A stretch of DNA of 64,000 nucleotides from assembly GCF_905404315.1 (NCBI RefSeq), contig NC_066290.1, positions 5,951,453-6,015,452 on the forward strand, read 5' to 3'. Position 1 is the stretch's first letter. Each line of letters starts with the position of its first letter. Shown one piece after another: positions 10,078-21,175 of this stretch. The stretch is from Leptidea sinapis (lineage: Eukaryota > Arthropoda > Insecta > Lepidoptera > Pieridae). Made by a program: the position numbers and the translations under genes. The notes under the pieces were generated by a model. That model saw only the letters and a program-made list of their open reading frames with translations. It made no database searches and had not been told where the DNA came from.

Positions 10078-10290
10078 TATGTTATATAAATAAAATTGGA
10101 GTGTCTGTTTGTAATATTCAAGTATATGAATATATACGGTAAATATACCAAAATAACATTTTTTAACCAATGCTTTATGTCGATAGGTTATTGAAATGTA
10201 AGTAAGCGTAAAATGATAGATTTGTCTACCTCTGGTAAGTTAAACTAAGGATAGATAGGTTATTGAAAACGGCCGTAAATGATCTAAGTA
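10078..10290 (+). repeat. Two repeat fragments
   Basis: 'ataaaattggagtgtctgtt' and 'caccaaaataacatttttt'-like text recur at 59270-59370. At 10255-10280 'taggttattgaaaacggccg' is one end of the MITE family seen at 3796-4115. Confidence 0.4.
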
Positions 10291-10327
10291 GTTATCTATG
10301 AATTTTGGGGAACATGCTTGAAGACCA

Positions 10328-10466
10328 ACCACCTTATTCATAATGGTCCGCTAACTTTAAACAGCCGCTAAGGAGTTTTTTTTCTCATTCTGACTAAGGT
10401 CAATAGAAGAAGACAGAGTGAGAATTAGCAATGCTTTAAGTTAGCAGACTATTATGAATAAGGGGG
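10328..10466. mobile_element. 140-bp MITE, copy 1
   Basis: Nearly identical to 52517-52656. The ends ACCACCTTATTCATAAT and ATTATGAATAAGGGGG are inverted repeats (copy 2 has ACCCCCTTA). The inner half-sites ggtccgctaactt and aagttagcagact extend the inverted repeat. No ORF. Confidence 0.75.
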
Positions 10467-10732
10467 CAAGTATTTCGTTTTTGTAAGATGAATTTAACAT
10501 GATGTACATGTTCCATCTTCCAGAAATAGTTATAATTTAAATTCACCCACTTGTTTAAATTTTGCAAAGTAAATTATTGTAAGTTATGATAACAGAGATT
10601 TGATTTTGAATATATTAGATATATTCACAATATGTAAACATGCAATAAAAATGTTTGTAACACTGTGCAATAAGATATGCCTATAAATAGAAACTGTTAT
10701 TAGAAAAGTAAAATTATAATAAGTCATAGTAT

Positions 10733-10885
10733 TAGAGAGTTGGACAAAGCACACAAGTTTTAATGACGATACGTCTCTCGATCGGTTAGCTCAGTTGGGA
10801 GAGCACTGGCACGGAACGCCAGAAGTCGTGGGTCCAGCATCGTTCATAAAAAAAAATTGGTTTCAAATTTTATTTGTGTAGTCAT
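10733..10885 (+). repeat. tRNA-like element, type I, T-loop damaged (core 10780-10845)
   Basis: The anticodon arm is CTGGC-ACGGAAC-GCCAG, a compensatory variant of CCGGC/GCCGG. The T-loop is shortened (gtgggtccagcatcgttc), removing box B. Flanks 'gagttggacaaagcacacaa' and 'caaattttatttgtgtag' match the other copies. Confidence 0.65.
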
Positions 10886-11035
10886 TGTATTTATTGTAAT
10901 CATATTTAGTTCGTTAGACTAATTTATTAATATATAGCTTTATATAAAGCCATAATTAATGATAAAATTTTCTCGAATGTTATGCTTAAGACGTATGTGA
11001 TTTTTTCGAATTTTCGTTTCATCAAGTTCAAAAGT

Positions 11036-11213
11036 GCAATTACTGGGCAAATGAGACTTAACATCTTATGTCTCAATATGACGAGCGCAATTGTAGTGCC
11101 ACTCAGAATTTTCGGCAGAAAGAATCAGCGGCACTGCATTGTAATGGGCAGGGTGAATAAATTACAACTAGCCGAACGTCGTGCTCGTCTCGTCACTTAT
11201 TGTCATAAAAAAC
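11036..11213 (+). repeat. SINE-like family A, 5'-truncated
   Basis: Begins 'aattactgggcaaatgagac' and ends 'gctcgtctcgtcacttattg' plus 'tcataaaaaa'. Typical 5' truncation. Confidence 0.75.
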
Positions 11214-12007
11214 TGTAATTTTTAATGATCTCCTAATCCGTCCCAGAGCGATGAAAAGACTGAAAAGTAAGGATGTGTTATAGGAAGTCAGATAAGACAC
11301 TGGTCTCTTCGTCTAAAACGTCATACTCACCCAACTCATCCCCTTATACTCTTGCGACTGATTGCAGATCCGACTTCTAAGTTTTTATTTGTAAAAAAAA
11401 GCAAGAAAACTTAGGAACTAAATGACCAAAAATATTGATAACATAACCTATATAATGTTAAAAAAATGAATTCAAATTAATCAAATGGATTTAAAGCTAC
11501 GTTCAATTTATAACTCCTCACTTTCATGGAGAATTTTTTGTAAATTTCTCGTAGGATCTGATTACACTCATAGATTAAACAACCATCATTTAACTCTACT
11601 TTCACACTTCCAAGAGATATATCGTACAAAGGGATTTCAGTTCACGGTAAAAGGGAATCGATGTTTGACAACCATCTAATCACCGGCTCCCGGTCCACTG
11701 CACATCAAACTGTTTCAGTCAAATTCAATCGTATTCCTTTATAGATAATCTGAGCTTTATGCCTTTCGTAATATGGCTTATTATTTGAATTACAGACAGA
11801 ATTAGTATTTGATTTTATGAGCCTTTTAGGAATTATTAAGAATTAATTAATTTATTATGCACGCTACGAATGACTTGGTAAAATTATTTGTTGAAATTAT
11901 TTTTCAGACTCTAAGCCCAGAGCTGATTAGTGAGCCTGCCCATTGAACTAGGGCCCATTCTCGTGACTGATACGATAGATAATTTAAGAGACAGTTGTTG
12001 TCTTTTT
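11214..12007 (+). other. A/T-rich stretch without recognised content
   Basis: The short frame at 11485-11679 has no recognisable domain. No terminal repeats seen. Confidence 0.4.
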
Positions 12008-12172
12008 AACCGACTTCAGAAAAGGAGGAGGTTCTCAATTCGTCGGTATTTTTTTTATGTATATGACCTCAAAACTTTCGACTGTGTCAACCGATTTTGA
12101 TAATTATTTTTTATTTGATAGCTGGTGCTTTCCGAATAGACCCATTGTAATTTGGTCCAGATCTGACAATCT
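12008..12172 (+). repeat. ACCGACTTC-family repeat, one end
   Basis: 'aaccgacttcagaaaaggag' followed by 'gaggttctcaattcgtcgg' matches, inverted, the right end of the MITE at 57180-57350. The copy is cut by the LINE at 12181. Confidence 0.5.
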
Positions 12173-12180
12173 GGTTAATT

Positions 12181-14917
12181 ACCACACTCGCACAGAATAC
12201 CGGCGTGAAGTAGCGGCCTAGTGCCGCTATGTTTCGTATAGGTTAGTGTCGAGGACCGGAGGCCATTTCCCACAGTGGTAACGCAGAAACCGATCATCTC
12301 ATGGGCTGCGTTCAAGCGGCAATTGACGACGTGCTTGCACAGATCCCCTCCGCTGAAATCGTAGTCTTGGGTGATTTCAACGGGCACAATGCCGAATGGC
12401 TTGGATCACGTACCACAGACTACGCAGGGCGATCTGTGCATAATTTTGCATTGGCGTATGGTCTGTCCCAATTGGTTGAGTCGCCAACGCGGCTCCCGGA
12501 TGTGGATAGCCACATGCCGTCCTTATTAGATCTTCTGCTGACTACACATCCCGATGGTTACCAGGTCATTGTCGACGCCCCTCTCGGAACGTCCGACCAT
12601 TGCCTGGTCAGGAGTGTAGTGCCTATCCGACGCCCACGTCGCAGACCACCATCGACCCGCCGTGTTTGGCACTACAAGTCAGCAGATTGGGATAGGATGC
12701 GTTCCTTTTTTGCATCCTACCCTTGGAACAGGGTTTGTTTCCCTTCGGATGATCCTAGTGCCTGCGCCGTTGCAGTAGCCGATGTGATACTACAGGGCAT
12801 GGATATTTTAATACCAAGCTCTGTAGTACCGATCGGTGGCAGATCACAGCCCTGGTTCGATGCGTCAGTTAAAGCAGCATCTGACTGCAAAAAACAGGCG
12901 TATCGAACTTGGGTTGCGGCGCTGGGCACAAAGGATCCGAACTGCATAAGAGGAAATACAACCGTGCTTCCAGATTTTTTATGCGACAAATCGCCCGTGC
13001 AAAGTCAAAACACGTCGTCAAAATCGGCGAGCAGCTTTCCAGTTACCCGACCGGAATACGCAAGTTCTGGTCGTTGTCGAAAGCTGCTCTTGGTAACTTC
13101 AGCCAGCCGTCCATGCCGCCGTTGCACATGATGAATGACACCCTGGCCCATACGGCAAAAGAGAAAGCCGATCTCCTGTGTGCTCTTTTCGCCTCCAACT
13201 CGACTCTTGACGACAACGGAAAAACACCGCCGACCATCCCGCGGTGTCAGAGCTCTATGCCTGAAGTACAGTTCAGACAGAAAACTGTTTTCATTGGACT
13301 TTTCAGCTCTGTTTTCGTTGGACGTCAGGAAGTCGAGCGGGCTGGATGGCATTTCTCCAATCGTGCTTAGAACGTGTGCCCCTGAGTTGACGCCGGTGCT
13401 TACGCGTTTATTCCGGCACTCTTATTCCAAAGGCGTAGTCCCTGACTCATGGAAGTCAGCCCTTGTACATCCGATCCAAAAAAAAGAAGACAGTTTGGAT
13501 CCGGCAAACTACAGGCCTATTGCTATTACCTCTCTGCTCTCCAAAATCATGGAGAGCATAATTAGCCGTCAGCTCTTGGTATACCTAGAGGGTCACCAGT
13601 TGATCCACGACCGACAATACGGCTTTCGCCATGGTCGGTCGGCAGGTGATCTTCTGGTATACCTAACACATAGATGGGCTGCGGTTATTGAAAGCAAGGG
13701 GGAAGGCCTGGCAGTTAGCCTGGATATAGCGAAGGCCTTTGATCGTGTATGGCACAAGGCGCTCTTCTCTAAACTTCCATCATTTGGGCTTCCCGAGAGC
13801 TTGTGCAAGTGGACCTCCAGCTTCCTCACTGGGCGCAGCATACAGGTCGTTGTCGACGGACATTGCTCGAACCCGAAGCCCGTGAATGCTGGAGTGCCCC
13901 AAGGCTGTGTGCTATCTCCTACGCTGTTTCTTCTGCATATCAATGATATGTTGCACACCTCCAACATTCATTGCTACGCAGATGACAGCACTGGTGATTC
14001 CGTATACACGGGCCATGCACATCTCTCTCGGGAAATCGTCGACCAGTGCCGGGAGAAACTTGTGTCTTCTATCGAGTCCTCTCTTGAGAAGGTCGCGGAA
14101 TGGGGTAAATTGAACCTTGTCCAATTTAACCCCCAGAAGACTCAAGTTTGCGCGTTTACCACTAAAAAAACCCCATTTGTCGCATCACCGCTCTTCGACA
14201 ACACTTCCCTAAAAGCCTCGCCTAGTATCGGAATACTGGGTCTCGAAATCTCGAGCGATTGCCAATTCCGTGGCCATCTGGAGGGCAAAGCCAAATTGGC
14301 TTCAAAGAAACTTCATTAATAGAGCACGGCAATACTTCAAGCCGGCCCACATTCTAGCGCTGTACAAAGCGCAGGTCCGGCCACACATGGAGTATTGCTG
14401 TCATCTCTGGTCTGGCGCAACCCCCGTATCAGCTCGATCCATTTGACCGCGTGCAACGCAGAGCAGCTCGAATTGTCGGGGACCCAGTACTCTGTGAACG
14501 GCTGGATCACTTGGCGTTGCTTAGAGACGTCACTTCATTGTGTGTCTTCTACCGCATTTATCACGGGGAATGTTCCGAAGAGCTGTTTTACCTAATTCCT
14601 GCCGCCGAATTCCACCTTCGCACGACACGCTACAAGTTAGGATATCATCCTCACCATCTGGATGTGTGGCGGTCCTCCACAGTGCGGTTTACAAGGATCT
14701 TTCTTCCACGTAGTACAAAGCTGTGGAATGAACTTCCTTGTGCGGTGTTTCCGGGACGATACGACATGGGTACCTTCAAAAAAAGCGCGTACACCTTCCT
14801 TAAAGGCCGGAAACGCTCCTGTGATTCCTCTGGTGTTGCAAGAGAGTGTGGGCGGCGGTGATCACTTAACAACAGGTGACCCGTACGCTCGTTTGTCCTC
14901 CTATTCCATAAAAAAAA
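12181..14917 (+). pseudogene. Non-LTR retrotransposon (LINE copy i): endonuclease/reverse transcriptase, decayed
   Basis: The protein would nick target DNA and reverse transcribe element RNA. Blocks in order are endonuclease (VVLGDFNGH, about 12360; GTSDHCLV, 12586), a linker, reverse transcriptase (PANYRPIAITSLLSKI, 13500; DIAKAFDRVWH, 13724; GVPQGCVLSPTLF; HCYADDST at 13971 with the catalytic YADD) and the C-terminal segment (HPHHLDVWRSS, WNELPC, YDMGTFKKSAYTFLK). Against copy ii, the first ~90 bp of leader join directly to mid-endonuclease at 12270, a deletion of about 520 bp. Small indels near 12946 (about -7), 13290 (insertion) and 14313 (-5) break the frame. It ends in polyA at 14917. 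Flanks ggttaatt (12173) and ggttatta (14918) suggest a GGTTA target duplication. A CR1/jockey-group assignment is likely. Dead copy. Confidence 0.9.
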
Positions 14918-15240
14918 GGTTATTAGCGCTAAACCAGTACAAGATGTCAGATAGAATATCGTTCACTTCGTCATTCATAGCTTGGTTTCTTTTCACTTTG
15001 AAAATCAGTCGTCCGCAAACAATACTATACTTACTCATATTTTTTCTCTATTAGATTAGGAAGATCATTTATAAAGATAAGGAAGACGAACGGGCCAAGA
15101 TTAGACCCTTGTGGTACTCCCATACCGAGTCTCTCTGAGATCTCCATTCTGAGATCTCCTGCCATTCACGTCGACCTTCTGAATTCTATTGTTTAGATAT
15201 GAAGTCAGAAGATCGAGCGCAGATTCTTTTATGCCATAGT
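14918..15240 (-). pseudogene. Jockey-type reverse transcriptase, middle part
   Basis: Read on the minus strand from 15230: LDLLTSYLNNRIQKVDVNG, then a damaged version of the RT box before LGPFVFLIFINDLPNLIE, then LIFKVKRNQA..NDEVND. These are RT blocks around and after the polymerase motifs. The YADD region itself is garbled (near 15040). LINE copy i has inserted into its 3' side at 14918. Confidence 0.7.
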
Positions 15241-15990
15241 GGTATAGCTAGATAGTACAACCGCTTTGGAAACAAATGGCGCTCTGAGAGAGAAGAAGAG
15301 GCGCAAGAAACTCTCCCAGCATTCTTTTTTTTGCGCTCTTTTCAATAAAATTATACAATATTGTATAGTCATTTCTATCGCTATAAAATTATCATAATCT
15401 AGTACCAGGCTGTCCGATCACTTAGATATTCAGCTGTGGAGTAATAGGACTTTACGACAGAGCCATTTTTTTTATAAAACATTTAAATGTATTTATAGAT
15501 AATGCTTGAACAGTAGCTGGGTCTTTATTATAATAGTGTATACATTTACCCTTAAAGCAATTATGTATCCTATGAAGCTTACTAGAATTAGTTAGAAGCA
15601 ATCCCTTATTTCTAGTGTTATAATAATGAAAATCACGATTAAGAGCAAAAAGGTGACGATTTTTGTGGAGGTACCTATATTAAATTTTCATAAATGTACT
15701 GACAATGAACAGTCATACTATTTATTTCTTTAAATTATTCTTTAAGAGACTGTCTATAACCAAGCTGATATATAGCTCGAACAGCTCTCTTTTGCAGAGC
15801 AAACACTAAATCAATGTCAGCAGCATGACCCCACAGTAAAATAGTCATGATGCTGTGAAAATAACTGAAGTACACTAATATAGCGGTCGCAACATTCGTG
15901 TACTCTCTTATCTTTCTAACGGCATATGCCGCAGGGCTGAGTCTATCTTCTAGTTGGCAATATGTGGACCCCACTGAAGCTTTTTATCTA
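15241..15990 (-). pseudogene. Jockey-type LINE, reverse transcriptase C-terminus and 3' UTR (subfamily 1)
   Basis: The frame 15974-15735 encodes LSPAAYAVRKIRE, LVYFSYFHSIMT and LLWGHAADIDLVFALQKRAVRAIYQLG, the thumb/C-terminal domain of jockey-like elements. Past a stop the similarity continues (YYNTRNKGLLL, then KGKCIHYYNK) into a 3' UTR with 'gagtttcttgcgcctcttct' on the minus strand. An RT middle fragment lies downstream on the same strand, the reverse of gene order, so these are two separate insertions or a rearranged copy. Confidence 0.75.
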
Positions 15991-16039
15991 AGGTGATACC
16001 CAAGAAGACCGTAGTGTCCACAAGTTCCAATCTCTAGTC

Positions 16040-16475
16040 ATTTATAAGAACGTTGGTTTGTACCTCCAATACAATATTATCCTTCGTATATTGATTTTTG
16101 AATTAGTTGAATTCTTATCATATATTGTTTGTCTATTATAGACATAGGCCTCCTCCAACTGCCTCCATAGACTCCTGTTTTCAGCTGTTCTGGTCAATGT
16201 GCTGCCCGCAACTGCTTTCGTCCCATCTCCTAAATGGTCTACTCGGTTTTTTTCTGTCTCTCGGATTGTACATAATATTTTTACACCATTACAAACTTCC
16301 ATTTAAGTCTCCTTATTTTTACTAAAACATTCATTGTTTGTGTTTGTTTTTTGATTGCTGATGTTCTTATTTTGTCTGATAATCTTTTTCCCATCATGAT
16401 CCTCTCTATAACGTTTTGGCAGACTTCTAATTTTCGAGCGTGTTCCTTTGTAAGCCATGTTTGACTTATCATTTA
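16040..16475 (-). pseudogene. RTE-type LINE, C-terminal part
   Basis: Two overlapping minus-strand frames give WLTKEHARKLEVCQN, ERIMMGKRLSDKIR, RRLKWK and then DDIKAVAG..RTAENRSLWRQLEEAYV. This is the usual C-terminal signature of lepidopteran endonuclease-RT LINEs of the RTE group, as in 33360-33795. One or more indels near 16290 split it. The 3' end, 'tctgtctataatagacaaac'-like on the minus strand, is not clear. Confidence 0.75.
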
Positions 16476-16789
16476 ATCGTAAATAATTATTTGTGAACCA
16501 ATTTCATAATTTTATCAGAGTATTAAGTTTTAAAGCTGATGACTTAAGGCTCCGCTGGTCTGTTTCCAAATAGACTTAGCACGTAACTTCATGCGGCTAA
16601 TACGCGCGGTTGGTACGTGTATAACAGCGTCGTGACATGAGCGTGTCAGCATGCACCATTGGCTTCCTGATTGGTCGCTCGCTCTCGTGCGATGATCAAG
16701 TGATTTTGCTACTGCGGTATGGCGCCGTAACATTATGGATTTTGCTATGCACCGCATTTTTTCTTTACGTTCTTTTTGAATAAAAGTAA
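16476..16789 (+). other. Unassigned, with a G/C-richer block
   Basis: 16545-16760 is less A/T-rich than its surroundings and carries 'gattggtcgctcgctctcgt'. The minus-strand 75-codon frame has no recognised domain. It could be a MITE, but I found no terminal repeats. Confidence 0.3.
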
Positions 16790-17190
16790 CATGTAATTAG
16801 CGAATAAAATTATATCAGTGAGTTTCTCTACCGCAAATGGAAAATCTTTAACATAAACTAAAAAGGGAAATTGGCCAAGGATCGAACCCTGTGGCACGCC
16901 TATCACTACATTGGAGACTTTTGATTGTATACCGCAAATGTCTGTTACAGCTCAGAGAGTTGTTAATAGTTTCTAGATCACTCAATAATTTTGCGCAAAA
17001 TTTAAAAATTCTTGCAGAAACCGTAAAATTTAAGCTGTTGTAAAAGAGTTCTATATTTCACGTTATCAAAAGCCTTCTAAAGGTCACAGAAAATGGCTTT
17101 TGCATCGTGGGAGTCCTCCAAACAGTCAAACATATTTAACATGCCATTCCAGCATCAATGGTTTGCCAAATTGCGTGGGGTGTAGTAGAT
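16790..17190 (-). pseudogene. Reverse transcriptase fragment of a third LINE
   Basis: The minus strand reads FCDL-KAFDNVKY, then VSNVVIGVPQGSILG, then LTDIILFANY in place of YADD. These are RT motifs of a jockey/CR1-like element, broken by stops and with the catalytic Asp pair lost. Confidence 0.65.
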
Positions 17191-18354
17191 TATTGACCAT
17201 AAGTCATAACAGGTCAATGATTCTGTAGATTTTGAATCATTAGGTGGTTTTTTTCTTGTATTGTTTAATGGACCACAAGAAAAAATCTTAAATATAATAT
17301 GTGAACGTATACTTTATTATTACATTATACTTTATTATATTCTGAAATGGAGAACTGAAGGAGTTTCTCCTAAATTCAAAAAAATGAAATTTGTTCTGCC
17401 TAATGCTCGTCTAGTGGTCTTCATGCTCACTAAAATGGTATTGCTTGCGGCAGTGCTTCCCTGAAATATTTGCAAAGGGAACGATGGCTGGTCCATGAAC
17501 CAACTGGTGAACGGATGCTGCTTGTGGTGCCAGGTCGATAGTTAATAAAACATTGTATTTGTTTGATGAGATTACTAATTGTGAAAGTAATCACGACCAT
17601 CATGTTCTCGAAGTATCCTTATACAAACAACGAATTCAAGATCCAAAGGTTGATGCATCCAATATACGATAACTCTTATTTATACAGTTTATTCTTTATA
17701 ATTTTTATGAAATATTTGGTATTAAAACGCTTTTAACTTTAAACACGATTCATATATTGGATGCAGCACCTAACAAACTAATTTGTTATACATATACGCA
17801 GACGTAACACAAGTTCAAACTTTATGAAAATATGTTGTTGGACCCTCGATTATCTTTAGGTCATTCTTATTCCGCCAGAAATTTCATTTAAATTGTTACA
17901 TACAATATTTGCAACGAGCAAATATGACATGCAGTTAACAATACAAAGTATGCTAAGCTATCTTTTCAAATAGAAAATCGCCGACTTTCAAAACAGCAAA
18001 ATGTCTTGAAGGCACTTTGGTATAGTATTATGAATGATAAACGGGAGAAGGAATCCTTTATAATACAAGCATAAAGAAATACTTTTGCGTATTATTTGTA
18101 AAGAAGTCTGGGGTTTGTCCGATACACGAGACAGCGGTTGTAGAACTTGATTATGCGTTTTGTTCTCCTACGCTTTGTTGTCAACTTTTAGGATGTAACA
18201 AATGGACATCAAAAGCATATCGTAGAGAAACAACCCGACAATAGCATATTGTATTTGTTTATATGGAGGCTTCAGTGTATTATAAAACCGATTCCTTTAT
18301 ATATATTTTAAACTGATTTAATATGATTACGAAAAGTAAAGTATTTTGTTAAAG
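17191..18354 (+). other. Mostly unassigned A/T-rich DNA
   Basis: A segment at 17600-17645 (aaggttgatgcatccaat) recurs inverted at 31988-32040, so it is part of a dispersed repeat. I recognise nothing else. Confidence 0.35.
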
Positions 18355-18425
18355 GCAGTTGGCCTGGATACAGCGAAGGCCTTTGATCGTGTATGGCACA
18401 AGGCGCTTCTCTCAGAACTTAGATC

Positions 18426-18714
18426 CCGAGCGAGACTCTTTTGCACAGGATGCCGGGTAGGTTAAGGGTACCACAACGGCGCCTATTTCTGCCGTGAAGT
18501 AGTAATGTGTAAGCATTATTGTGTTTCAGTCTGAAGGGCGCTGTTTCTAAAATTACCGGGCAAATGAGACTTAACATCTTATGTCTCTAGGTGGCGAACG
18601 CAATTGTATTGCCGCTCAGAATTTTTAGGTTTTTCAAGAATTGTAATGGGCAGGACGTATCAATTACCATTAGCTGAACGTCCTGCTCGTTTCATCCCTT
18701 ACTGTCATAAAAAA
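18426..18714 (+). repeat. SINE-like family A, nested in LINE copy iii
   Basis: Full-length-like copy, from 'gactcttttgcacaggatgc' to 'tgtcataaaaaaa'. Flanked by AGATC on both sides (18421-18425 and 18715-18719), a probable 5-bp target duplication. The host LINE text resumes exactly afterwards (atttgggcttcc). Confidence 0.85.
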
Positions 18715-19362
18715 AGATCATTTGGGCTTCCCCAGAGTTTAAGCAAGTGGACCTCCAGCTTCCTCACCGGGCGTAGCATACAGGTTGTTGTCGACGGTTA
18801 TTGCTCAAACTCGAAGCCCGTGATCGTTGGAGTTTCCAAAGGCTATGTGATACCTCCTACTCTATTTCTTCTGTATATCAATGATATGTTGGACGCCTGC
18901 AACATTCATTGCTATGCAGACGATAGCTCTGGTGATGCCGTACACACGGGCCATGCAGGTCTCTCTCGAGAAAACGTCGACCAGTGCCGGATGAAACTTG
19001 TGTCTTCTATCGAGTCCTCTCTTGAGAAGGTGAAGAAGAATGGGGTAAAATGAAACTTGTCCAATTTAACCCCCAGAATACTCAAGTTTGCCTCCTTAAA
19101 AGACTCGTCTAGTATCAGAATACTGGCTCTCGAAATCTCGAGCGATTGCCAATTCCGTGGTCATCTGTATAGTAAAGCCAAATGGCTTCGAATAAGCTGG
19201 GCGTCATAAATAGAATAGCAATCGCATCTATCACGGGGAGTGTTGTGAAGAGCAACCGTTTGACCTGATTTCTGCCGTCGAATTTCACCTTCACACGACA
19301 TGCCATAAATAAGGGTATCATCCCCACCACCTGGATGTGTGGCGTTTAAAAGTGCGTACAAC

Positions 19363-19672
19363 TTTTTTTTAAGGATAATAAGGGATCAGACGAGCAGGAC
19401 GTTTAGCTGATGGTAATTGATACGCCTTTCCCATTTTAATGCGGTGCCGCTCAGTATTCTTGAAAAACCTAAAAATTCTGAGCGGCACTACAATTGCACT
19501 CGTCAACTTGAGACGTAAGATGATAAGTCTTATTTGCCCAGTAATTTCACTAGCTTCGGCGCCCTTCAGTGTGAAACACAGTAATGCTTACATATTACTG
19601 CTTCACCGCAGAAATAGCGTCGTTGTGTTACCCATAATCTAGCCGGCATTATGTGCAAAGGAGCCTCCCACT
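19363..19672 (-). repeat. SINE-like family A, nested in LINE copy iii
   Basis: The T-run at 19363-19370 is the reverse of its A tail, and the head ends 'aaaggagcctcccact'. LINE sequence stops on the left (agtgcgtacaac) and resumes on the right (aaggctggaaacg) with no clear duplication. Confidence 0.85.
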
Positions 19673-20059
19673 CCCACTTCCCACCTTTCTAAAAGGCTGG
19701 AAACGTTCGTGTGATTCCTCTAGAGTTGCAAGAGAATGTGGGCGGCGGTGATCACTTAACACCATGTGACCCGTACGCTCTTTTGTCCTACTCTTATATA
19801 AAAATATATCATTGCGTGGTATTTTATAATTAATTTTTTAAAGGAGTGATAAGATTCGCTTACAACTGGTAGAGAATGGGTGGTAATATTGTATTGACAC
19901 CGATTAACACCGATACTACTCATATTGTAAAGTTGAAGAGTGTTTTTGAACCAGCTTCTTTCTTGATCTAGAGAGTTATCATATTTGAATATGATAACTA
20001 CGTTTATAGAGATTGGTATAATTTATAATTTACTTGGCTACACTTGCTGGCTTTTAATA

Positions 20060-20545
20060 ATATTTTTTAAGTTAGTCCGAAGAATAACTAATAATTATAA
20101 CACTAGAAATAAGGGATTGCTTGGAACTAATGCTAGTAGGCTTCATAAGATACATAATAGTTTTAAGGGTAAATGTATACACTTCTATAATAAAGTCCGA
20201 GCCACGTTTTAGGCATTATCTATAAATAAATTTAAATGTTTTATTAAAAAATGGCTCTTGTTTAAATACTATTACTCCACAGCTAAAAATCTAAGTAATC
20301 GGACAGCCTGGGGCTAGATTTTGATTATTTTATAGCAATATCAATGACAGTACAATATTATATATTTTTAATAAAAAGAGCGCAAAAAAAAAGAATGCTG
20401 GGAGAGTTTCTTGCGTTGCTTCTTCTCTCTCTGTGCACCATTTGTTTACGAAGCTTAGTATCTAGTACATTAGAAATGACATCAAAAAGACTTCTAAAGG
20501 AATCAATTTTGAGAAAATAAATGCCTTTTATGCCTTTTAATTAGC
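20060..20545 (+). pseudogene. Jockey-type LINE, C-terminal codons and 3' UTR
   Basis: Reads NNYNTRNKGLLGTNASRLHK and SFKGKCIHFYNKV, then past a stop 'aaaatggctcttgtttaaat' and a 3' UTR with 'gagagtttcttgcgttgctt', ending 'aataaatgccttttatgcct'. A 5'-truncated dead copy. Confidence 0.75.
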
Positions 20546-20991
20546 GCCTCTAAACTGCTAATTCCTCACTCTCCAATTCTAGCACCTTCATATGTAAGTT
20601 CTTGTATATAATTAAAAAGCCAGAGGCTCACCATGTTAAAACGAGCTTCAATCAGTAAACGGTATCTAACAGTTTACATGTCGGAAATTGCTTCCACGTA
20701 GTCACAATTTCCAACTGACATGTCGAACAAACAATCAATCGTTCTAAAACCCTTACATGATTATTGGCAATCATAGCAAAAGGTTTATATTTCTTTCATT
20801 GGCATTTGTAAGTGTGTTTAAATAATTTAACAATTTTGAGGTTTATATATTTCTTTGTAAGGTACAAATAACAAACCTCGTATTCAAATTTGCAAGCATT
20901 TTGTAACTTATCTTCATAAATTCACTCTTTGTGTACATATTATGCTCTTTACGCAGAATTTACATGATTGCGAAGATAGATTGTAATAAAT
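20546..20991 (+). other. Unassigned A/T-rich DNA
   Basis: No motif, ORF or terminal repeat recognised. Confidence 0.35.
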
Positions 20992-21175
20992 AATTTGTTA
21001 TTTTAAAGTGATAACTTTCACTGGTATTAAGTTTTCAAATTAAATTTGTAAACAATAGTTTTCTTTTGGGCGATGCGGGACTCAAACCTGCGCCTCTCGG
21101 GGTCTGTCCAAGCGCTCTTACCAAATGAGCCAACCGTCCAAAAAAGCTAAGAGCGGCGCGGGTTCGAGTTCCACA
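20992..21175 (-). repeat. tRNA-like element, type II (core 21068-21140), with an inverted 3' half beside it
   Basis: The minus-strand core has GGACGGT, box A GGCTCATTTGGTAAGAGCGC, anticodon stem CTTGG/CCGAG and box B GGTTTGAGTCC, and closes with ATCGCCC. The left margin 20992-21022 is a diverged copy of the 37-bp module found at 31037 and 48427. At 21137-21175 a plus-strand 3' half (gcgggttcgagttccacagc) follows directly, making a fold-back. Confidence 0.6.

Larger units (their letters stand above)
18355..19795 (+). pseudogene. LINE copy iii, twice interrupted by family A insertions
   Basis: Same family as copy i. Pieces: 18355-18425 (DTAKAFDRVWHKAL), 18715-19362 (FLTGRSIQVVVDG, LYINDMLDACNIHCYADDSSGDAVHTG with YADD intact) and 19673-19795 (3' tail gtgatcacttaacaccatgt). 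Family A copies sit at 18426-18714 (+) and 19363-19672 (-). The stretch around 19065-19260 has lost several hundred bases relative to copy i. The order of events is LINE first, SINEs later. Confidence 0.85.

Noticed and set aside
14918..15990. A single intact jockey element
   Set aside because: The C-terminal part lies upstream of the RT middle part on the same strand, so they cannot be one collinear element.
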